A stretch of 10,420 nt of DNA from positions 1-10,420 of the forward strand of contig JAGWGO010000033.1 of the NCBI GenBank assembly GCA_028867395.1, in the 5' to 3' direction. Below are positions 6,007-10,420 of this stretch, piece after piece (position 1 is the stretch's first letter; every line of letters starts with the position of its first letter). The translations under genes and the position numbers were made by a program. This DNA is from Nitrososphaerota archaeon (GTDB lineage Archaea; Thermoproteota; Nitrososphaeria; Nitrososphaerales; Nitrosopumilaceae). The notes beneath the pieces were generated by a model, which saw nothing but the letters and a program-made list of their open reading frames with translations, did no database searches and was not told where the DNA came from.

Positions 6007-7773
6007 TCATTTGGTCAACTTGTTGTTTTGGATTTCTGCGGTATTTGTTGGAATGCTAAACCAGAATGTGGTGCCTTTACCAACATCACTCTCAAACCAT
6101 ATTCTGCCGCCAAGCCCCTCCACTAATCCTTTACATATTACCAATCCCAAACCTGTTCCTCCATGCTGTCTCTTTAGCGACGAATCTATCTGATAGAATT
6201 TCTTGAAGAGATTAGCCTGTTTGTCTTTTGGAATGCCAATGCCATTATCTTTGACAAAAAATATAGCTTGGTTATCTTCATGTTTCACGCCGATCTCAAT
6301 TTTTCCACCGCTTATAGGAACAAAATCTATTGAATTCCTAATGAGGTTATCAAACACCTGTGACAGTCTATCTTTGTCACTCTTTATGGTAAATTTTTCA
6401 GTTGTAACGTTTTTGAAGCTTATTTTTTTATCCTTTGTAATAACTAGATATGTTTGGACTATATCATTCATAAAATTTTCAGCATCAAAATCTATCATAT
6501 TAAAGTGCAGCTTATTGAGGTCAATCTTTTGAGCGACAAGTATGTCCCCTATGAGATTCTCAAGTTTTTTTGATGCTGCATAAATCTTGTTTACGGCGTC
6601 TTCCTGCTCCTCATTTAGCGTCCCTAACAATCCTTTTTCTTTGAGCATCTCACTGTAACCGTTTATCGTAACAAGCGGAGTTTTCAATTCGTGGGTTACC
6701 ATTGTGGCAAACTCTTCTTTGGCCGTGTCAGCCTCTCGCAATTTCTGAGACTGAATCTGCAACCCTATGTTGGACTTTTCAAGTTCGCTTGCAAGCTTGA
6801 CCCTGTCGCGGAATGACCTGTAAAGGAAATAGCCTGCTACAGACACTATGGCCACCACCAGAATTGACAGGATGATGGATTCTTGTACCGTCTCAGTTAC
6901 AGCATGAAATGCATCATTGTAAGGCTGTATGGATATTATGGCCCATCTGGTCTGACCTACTGACATGGGTGCATATGCTGTGAATATGTTTGTGCCATTT
7001 ACCATGTTGCTGACTGTTCCGTTTTCTCCTGCAATGGCCTTTTGAAACACGTCGTCTCCAGTCAGATGCCTAATCGTTGTTGAAGTGCCTTCAGAGTCTG
7101 CAACTATAGCTCCAGTGTTGTCCACTACAATTATCCTCTCCAAGCTGTATAGTTTTGAATTCTCCACCTCTTTTTGGAATTTATCCAGACTAAACGAGCC
7201 AGTCAAAAGCCCAAGGAAGGAACCATTTTCAGAAGAAACAGGTACAGCGATTACTACGTTTGGTTTACCGCTTGATTTTGAGACAACGACTTGGCTTACA
7301 TAGACGCTATGACTAGACATTGCACCAGTGTACCAATCCCTAAATGCAAAGTTGGATGTTGTCATGTTTTTTTGGAAGACAAACGGCTCGTTGATATATA
7401 CGTCACCGTTTGGAAGCACAAAAAGCAAGTTTTGAAACTGGTTGTCAGTCTCGAAAATGTCATGCATTATTTTTCTTCTTTCCGTGTCGACATTTTCCGG
7501 AATTCCATGTAGGTTGGCATTGACAGAAGAGGCGTTAACAGGATTTGTCATGTGGTCGTTCTTGCTTGCAATTTGTAGAATTGTTATGGCCTCACTGATA
7601 CGCAACCCCATTCTGTCTGCGAGTTGATTTATGAGTATTGATCTCTCTTCTTTTACAGTATTTGTAGACTGTCTTATCTGATCTTGCGTATAAAATCCAA
7701 TTATTATCAATAGTGCCGCCGCTGTTGCAATGAGCATCAATAGTATGCCTTGAACCTGTAATTTTGTACTCAT
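6007..7773 (-). CDS. Membrane sensor histidine kinase with dCache domain
   Basis: A 588-residue sensor kinase. TM1 (about 9-27) and TM2 (about 299-318) flank an extracytoplasmic double-Cache domain (28-298) with the Cache-type motif RDWY at 145-148. No HAMP domain is obvious; a short helical linker (319-350) leads to HisKA with the phosphorylated H361 (VTHELKTP), then HATPase_c with N box around N480, G1 DNGIGI (509-514) and G2 GGTGLGL (538-544). It should autophosphorylate in response to an external ligand and pass phosphate to a receiver, most simply the one encoded at 8864-9217. In amino-acid-binding dCache domains an Asp follows in the second half (GxxGxD); here that place reads LTGSFSL with Ser, so the ligand may differ. 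It is the last gene of the receiver-protease-kinase cluster, and its ATG overlaps a mini-ORF by ATGA. Confidence 0.93.
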   Translation of the reverse strand: MSTKLQVQGILLMLIATAAALLIIIGFYTQDQIRQSTNTVKEERSILINQLADRMGLRISEAITILQIASKNDHMTNPVNASSVNANLHGIPENVDTERRKIMHDIFETDNQFQNLLFVLPNGDVYINEPFVFQKNMTTSNFAFRDWYTGAMSSHSVYVSQVVVSKSSGKPNVVIAVPVSSENGSFLGLLTGSFSLDKFQKEVENSKLYSLERIIVVDNTGAIVADSEGTSTTIRHLTGDDVFQKAIAGENGTVSNMVNGTNIFTAYAPMSVGQTRWAIISIQPYNDAFHAVTETVQESIILSILVVAIVSVAGYFLYRSFRDRVKLASELEKSNIGLQIQSQKLREADTAKEEFATMVTHELKTPLVTINGYSEMLKEKGLLGTLNEEQEDAVNKIYAASKKLENLIGDILVAQKIDLNKLHFNMIDFDAENFMNDIVQTYLVITKDKKISFKNVTTEKFTIKSDKDRLSQVFDNLIRNSIDFVPISGGKIEIGVKHEDNQAIFFVKDNGIGIPKDKQANLFKKFYQIDSSLKRQHGGTGLGLVICKGLVEGLGGRIWFESDVGKGTTFWFSIPTNTAEIQNNKLTK

Positions 7774-7844
7774 TTCCTACTCCGAGATTTTCGAGCAGGT
7801 GAGGAAATCATGCCAGGGCCTGATCTTAAGTGTGCGGTAGTCAT
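7770..7844 (-). CDS. 24-residue mini-ORF coupling protease and kinase
   Basis: This ORF overlaps the protease stop by ATGA (7844-7841) and the kinase start by ATGA (7773-7770), so it exactly bridges the gap between the two. The peptide is basic (it ends RKSRSRK) and has no recognisable family. It may serve only to carry ribosomes from the protease to the kinase. Alternatively the kinase uses its own purine-rich GGAGTAGGAA site and this ORF is chance. Confidence 0.3.
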   Translation of the reverse strand: MTTAHLRSGPGMISSPARKSRSRK

Positions 7845-8860
7845 TGACACATTACCTGACTCCTCTCATCCCCGCTATACAACCCCTTGATAGCATCAAT
7901 GTCACAGCCAGAGATGTACGGATAGTCTGTTCTTATAGTGGCATGCATGAGATCGGAGGGATCGGTTGAATGTGCAAGGCCTAGTGCATGACCAAATTCG
8001 TGTCTTGTGATGGCTCCAAGTTGCATGGCAGATAGCTGACTTGACTGGTAGATTGTTATCTTGCTCTTTAGAATCTGGTTCCCATCGGAAATGGATTTGG
8101 TGTATCCAGATAGGCCATCTGGGTTTTCGTCATTTGTGAGTGTTATTACAACATCTCCTGCCCCGTTGCTGCCTTCGGATATCGCAAATGATTGGGGTAT
8201 GTAGAATTTGGTTGGGAGACTCTGCAAATTAGCTAGCGCGCCTTCCCATCCTTTATAACGAGTTGAGGATGTTCCTTGAGGTCCTTCATGCAATAACGAA
8301 TCATCTACAGTGATTGTTCCATTAGATAATATGGCATCTTTTATCGCAGTTATCTTGTCCTCTGGCAGATTGGCATCATTTACTATGCTTACATGAAGGG
8401 TCTGGCCCTGTATTAAATTCCAAGATACCCAAGTATTAACTACCGTTCCTTGCAAGTTCTGAATGACATAATTGGAATTATAATGCTCAAGCAAATGCGT
8501 TGTTGTGTCAGCAAGTAGCTGGTTCTCATAATACGAGTATCCCACAAATGCAGAAGCAGCACACACAGCAATGACTGCAATTGAAACGAATGTTCTCCTG
8601 CTACTCTTTTCTACCTTTTTTTCACTTGACTGTGAAATTTCATCTAGGATCAGCTTTTCCTGTTCCAGTTCCTTTGATTTTTTTATCTCTTCCTGAAGCC
8701 TCTTTTCAAGATCATCACTTGATTTTGAGAGGGTCTCGGTCTTTTTTGATAAAATTTCGTTTGTTTCTCTTAGTATGATTTTTTCTTGTTCTAGTTCCTT
8801 GATTTCAGGATTGTCGTTTGAATATACCGGTTCATTTTTTTTCTCGTCATCTGTTGTCAG
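7841..8860 (-). CDS. Membrane-anchored matrixin-like metalloprotease with coiled coil
   Basis: A zinc metalloprotease of the metzincin/matrixin type. In the full 339-residue reading: acidic/basic coiled coil (about 16-85) with leucine heptads and a duplicated KELEQEK(I/L)IL segment (21-30 and 63-72); a basic stop (KKVEKSSRR) and one membrane helix (90-111), giving cytoplasmic coiled coil and external catalytic domain; zinc site HEFGHALGLAH with H287, E288, H291, G294, H297; Met-turn M305; and a matrixin-like GDVVITL...NPDGLSGYT calcium/zinc region before it. The first ordinary start codon is GTG at 8566, in the middle of the membrane helix, which would destroy the anchor. The frame is open and coil-like back to the receiver's stop, with CTG at 8860 placed 6 bases after GGAGGT. 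CTG initiation is therefore proposed; a -1 slip on the A8 run from the ATG at 8850, or readthrough of the receiver's stop, are alternatives. Confidence 0.8.
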   Translation of the reverse strand: MTTDDEKKNEPVYSNDNPEIKELEQEKIILRETNEILSKKTETLSKSSDDLEKRLQEEIKKSKELEQEKLILDEISQSSEKKVEKSSRRTFVSIAVIAVCAASAFVGYSYYENQLLADTTTHLLEHYNSNYVIQNLQGTVVNTWVSWNLIQGQTLHVSIVNDANLPEDKITAIKDAILSNGTITVDDSLLHEGPQGTSSTRYKGWEGALANLQSLPTKFYIPQSFAISEGSNGAGDVVITLTNDENPDGLSGYTKSISDGNQILKSKITIYQSSQLSAMQLGAITRHEFGHALGLAHSTDPSDLMHATIRTDYPYISGCDIDAIKGLYSGDERSQVMCQ

Positions 8861-8863
8861 AGT

Positions 8864-9217
8864 TTAACCTCCAATGGCTTTGAGCAGGGCTTCCAGCTGT
8901 ACAGGTTTCTTGAGGCAGGAGTGTACTCCTTTTTCGACAAGGCTCCTTATCTCCTCGTCCTTGACACTTGAGGCGGTAAATAGAACTATTTTCTGATCAT
9001 TTATCCGGCCGGATTTGCAAAGGCTATTGACAATGTCAATACCGGTAAACTCTGGCATTGCCAAATCCAGTAAAACAACATCGAATCTCTGCTTCTCAAC
9101 AAGAGTAAGTCCGTTTCTTCCATCGTTTGAGATTGTACATTCGTGCCCTTTGAGGGTCAGATACTTGTGCATCATGTTTGTTATGTCTTGATTGTCATCT
9201 ATTAGCAATATTTTCAT
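8864..9217 (-). CDS. Stand-alone receiver (CheY-like) response regulator
   Basis: A 117-residue receiver domain with all key residues: acidic pair D7/D8, phosphorylated D51 (LLDLAMPE), T81 (LFTAS) and K104 (KKP). No output domain follows, so it should act through protein contact, like CheY or Spo0F, not by binding DNA. Its likely donor is the histidine kinase two genes downstream. AGGAGGAGC lies 6 bases before the ATG, a very strong ribosome site. Its stop codon TAA is in the same frame as the coiled coil of the next gene, so a readthrough product would be a receiver fused to the membrane protease. Confidence 0.93.
   Translation of the reverse strand: MKILLIDDNQDITNMMHKYLTLKGHECTISNDGRNGLTLVEKQRFDVVLLDLAMPEFTGIDIVNSLCKSGRINDQKIVLFTASSVKDEEIRSLVEKGVHSCLKKPVQLEALLKAIGG
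8867..8872 (-). promoter_or_regulatory. Strong Shine-Dalgarno for the protease
   Basis: GGAGGT overlaps the last codons of the receiver gene and lies 6 bases before the in-frame CTG at 8860, but 16 bases before the out-of-frame ATG at 8850. The spacing favours CTG as the protease start. Confidence 0.5.
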
Positions 9218-9223
9218 CCTAAT

Positions 9224-9314
9224 GCTCCTCCTAGGAAAAGAGATGTCCCGGATAGTATTTATGGATATTTATGATTAACATTCTCTTTTCTTGGGAATTA
9301 ATATTTTAAATAGT
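9224..9314 (-). promoter_or_regulatory. Promoter and ribosome site of the receiver-protease-kinase cluster
   Basis: Read on the minus strand, the ribosome site is AGGAGGAGC at 9232-9224. Two TATA-like elements lie upstream: CATAAATAC around 9265-9255 and TATTTAAAATA around 9313-9302. Either could drive the cluster; the sequence alone does not decide. Confidence 0.4.
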
Positions 9315-9344
9315 ACATTGTTTGGGCGGTAGTACAATTTTGCA

Positions 9345-9464
9345 ATGAGGCTAGATCATATCGAGTTTTCATTTTCTCTTCTCACCCGAGGTGGCAAAAC
9401 AATCACAGTTCTTCTTTGCCACGGACAGAGTCTCCATGATAACCATGTATTCTTGCGTGTGTAA
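9345..9464 (+). CDS. Weak candidate small ORF, 39 codons
   Basis: An ATG ORF on the plus strand, 30-40 bases after the symmetric ATTTTAAAT element near 9304-9312. The peptide starts MRLDHIEFSFSLL and contains one Cys-His pair. Nothing recognisable; it may be chance. It ends 7 bases before the palindrome at 9472. Confidence 0.2.
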   Translation: MRLDHIEFSFSLLTRGGKTITVLLCHGQSLHDNHVFLRV

Positions 9465-9471
9465 ACGTATC

Positions 9472-9490
9472 TGCCAAGACTGTCTTGGCA
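9472..9490. repeat. Perfect 9-1-9 palindrome TGCCAAGAC-T-GTCTTGGCA
   Basis: Nine bases, one central T, and nine exactly complementary bases in the gap between the receiver cluster and the tRNA. The GC content and perfect symmetry favour a protein binding site; as a hairpin it has too small a loop unless inner pairs open, and no T tract follows. Confidence 0.55.
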
Positions 9491-9502
9491 TCAAAGCAAG
9501 AA

Positions 9503-9590
9503 TTTGAAATGCGGTAGGTATTTGTAAATTGTCTCGAAAATTAGCATGCTTCGTGATTTGCGTATGATTTTAAAAAAAAGGCATTTCAAA
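9503..9590. repeat. 10-base inverted repeat around a 68-base spacer
   Basis: TTTGAAATGC (9503-9512) and GCATTTCAAA (9581-9590) are exact complements. They could form the base of a structured RNA or mark the ends of a tiny element. The spacer contains AGCATGCT and an A8 run but no ORF. The remaining sequence up to 9660 shows nothing I can name. Confidence 0.4.
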
Positions 9591-9670
9591 AAATTTTCTT
9601 AATGTCCCATTTTGTTTGGTTGCTGACTTTCCTGGTGTCTCTCCTACAATAAAGTCACATATTCATAATA

Positions 9671-9678
9671 ATTATATT
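9671..9678 (+). promoter_or_regulatory. TATA box of the tRNA gene
   Basis: ATTATATT lies 26-33 bases before the first tRNA base, the usual archaeal distance. Confidence 0.55.
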
Positions 9679-9703
9679 CTCAACGTATACCACACGTTTC
9701 GGT

Positions 9704-9807
9704 AGCCCGATAGTCTAGTGGCCAAACAATTTTTGGGCTAGGGATTCCAGGCTCTGGATCATATGAGAGGATACCTGGAGACGGCAGTTCGAATCTGCCT
9801 CGGGCTA
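9704..9807 (+). tRNA. tRNA-Gln(CTG) with two introns
   Basis: The acceptor stem AGCCCGA/TCGGGCT (9704-9710, 9800-9806), T arm GGCAG-TTCGAAT-CTGCC (9783-9799) and anticodon stem CCAGG/CCTGG (9747-9751, 9774-9778) pair perfectly, with discriminator A9807. Removing 15 bases (9758-9772, between positions 37 and 38) gives the loop CTCTGGA with anticodon CTG. A further 16 bases (9726-9741) must be removed from the D-arm to leave a normal 73-base tRNA with D stem GTCT/GGAT. That second site folds as a bulge-helix-bulge: central helix GGCC (9720-9723) with GGCT (9736-9739), bulges AAA and AGG, inner helix CAA/TTG. The AGCCCG...CGGGCTA ends and the loop match archaeal glutamine tRNAs as I know them. 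CCA is not encoded. Confidence 0.88.
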
Positions 9808-9814
9808 TCCTAAC

Positions 9815-9826
9815 TTTTTTAAAAAT
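9815..9826. terminator. Shared T/A-rich terminator between tRNA and rps7
   Basis: TTTTTTAAAAAA lies between the tRNA 3' end and the stop codon of the convergent S7 gene. It gives a T run in both directions, as used in archaeal termination. Confidence 0.55.
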
Positions 9827-9833
9827 ACCTCAA

Positions 9834-10420
9834 CTATCTTGAGGCCATTGCAATTCTTTCTAGTTCGTTCTTCTTCTTAACGGAAGGAGCGTTCATGTCG
9901 TTTGCAGCAGCAAGTATCAAGTGCTCTGCCAGATTTTCCTCTAATGTTTTGGGGTTTGAAAACGATGCATCCCTTACCCCTTCTGCAATAAATCTCAGGG
10001 CAAGGTCTATTCTTCGAAGAGGAGCAACATCTACAGATACGTGGTATACTGTTCCACCATAAACTATTCTCGTGGTGTCCTCGTTTGGAGCAGAATTTTC
10101 TATGGCCCTTATCAAGACCTCAATAGGATTCTTACCTGTCCTGAGGTGAATTATTTCAAGTGCTGCCTTGGCGGTGTTTATTGCGTGAATCTTTTTGCCT
10201 CCCATCCTTCCAGTGTTCTTGGCATATTTTTTGCCAAAGTGAGAGATCTTGTTTACCAATCTCTCCACTATGTTGACCTCTGCTTTGTTAAATCGCTTTA
10301 GTGCAGAGCGGCCAAATGAAATTGGAATTATCTCTTTTTTTAGTGAGATGACATTTCGCAATCCTGGATCTTTTATCTCAATTTTTGATGTATCCCACCT
10401 GCGGAAAAGTAAAAGGTTCT
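9834..10420 (-). CDS. rps7: 30S ribosomal protein S7, 5'-partial
   Basis: Archaeal S7 binds the 3' major domain of 16S rRNA and starts assembly of the small-subunit head. The sequence shows the family core: RFNKAEVNIVERL, the loop with GKKIHAINTAKAA, NPIEVLIRAIENSAPNEDTTRI, GGTVYHVSVDVAPLRRIDLALRF and the C-terminal AEHLILAAANDMNA. The first usable start inside (TTG at 10361) is not the real one: the frame continues to the window edge with residues such as RRWDTSKIEIKDPGL that belong to the usual archaeal N-terminal part. The gene therefore begins beyond 10420. In archaea it usually follows rps12; that would lie outside. Confidence 0.95.
   Translation of the reverse strand, partial: NLLLFRRWDTSKIEIKDPGLRNVISLKKEIIPISFGRSALKRFNKAEVNIVERLVNKISHFGKKYAKNTGRMGGKKIHAINTAKAALEIIHLRTGKNPIEVLIRAIENSAPNEDTTRIVYGGTVYHVSVDVAPLRRIDLALRFIAEGVRDASFSNPKTLEENLAEHLILAAANDMNAPSVKKKNELERIAMASR

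Noticed and set aside
5945..7627. Several plus-strand ORFs of 60-110 codons opposite the kinase
   Set aside because: They are shadows of the kinase gene, with no recognisable domain or start signal.
9570..9647. Minus-strand open segment reading VGETPGKSATKQNG then LRKFF, like the tail of a PCNA-interacting protein
   Set aside because: No start codon is present, and the spacing of the PIP-like residues is off by one; at most a remnant.
2003..10226. Repeated TCTTGGCAT / ATGCCAAGA in five places
   Set aside because: Three of the sites encode Tyr-Ala-Lys with the same codons and the others belong to hairpins; most likely chance.
1..10420. CRISPR array or toxin-antitoxin locus
   Set aside because: There are no regularly spaced repeats, and the lone RHH gene has no toxin partner next to it.

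Overview
The window is archaeal and most likely comes from an ammonia-oxidiser-type Nitrososphaerota (Thaumarchaeota); I cannot name the genus. The evidence is an archaeal-type ribosomal protein S7 running off the right edge, a tRNA-Gln interrupted by two introns (one with a good bulge-helix-bulge fold), TATA boxes about 27 bases upstream of several start codons (leaderless transcription) mixed with strong Shine-Dalgarno sites on other genes, and stand-alone Lrp/AsnC-type RAM proteins.

Layout. 1-2354 is an AT-rich accessory region: an unrecognised 209-residue protein, a ribbon-helix-helix (RHH) regulator divergent from a SWIM/zinc-ribbon DDE transposase (IS6-like), and a small protein overlapping the transposase end. 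A terminal sequence at about 2305-2354 resembles IS6-type ends; no matching left end is visible. 2398-4749 (minus strand) is a redox operon: zinc alcohol dehydrogenase, an 86-residue unknown protein with a TTG start, and an aldo/keto reductase. 4750-6006 is mostly intergenic but holds an undescribed pseudogene of a RAM-domain protein with its promoter still in place, an intact paralogue on the other strand, a 52-residue zinc-finger-like protein, several short palindromes and a candidate 31-residue ORF.

6007-9217 (minus strand) is the most interesting part: a stand-alone receiver, a membrane-anchored matrixin-like metalloprotease with a long cytoplasmic coiled coil, and a dCache-type sensor histidine kinase. 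The protease is longer than its first ordinary start codon suggests. Its frame is open back to the stop codon of the receiver, which lies in the same frame; a GGAGGT ribosome site sits 6 bases before an in-frame CTG. A 24-codon mini-ORF joins the protease to the kinase with ATGA overlaps at both ends. The set looks like a two-component system built around a surface protease.

9218-9703 has little coding signal but two clear inverted repeats. It is followed by tRNA-Gln(CTG) with introns at 37/38 and in the D-arm, a shared T/A-rich terminator, and rps7 on the minus strand.
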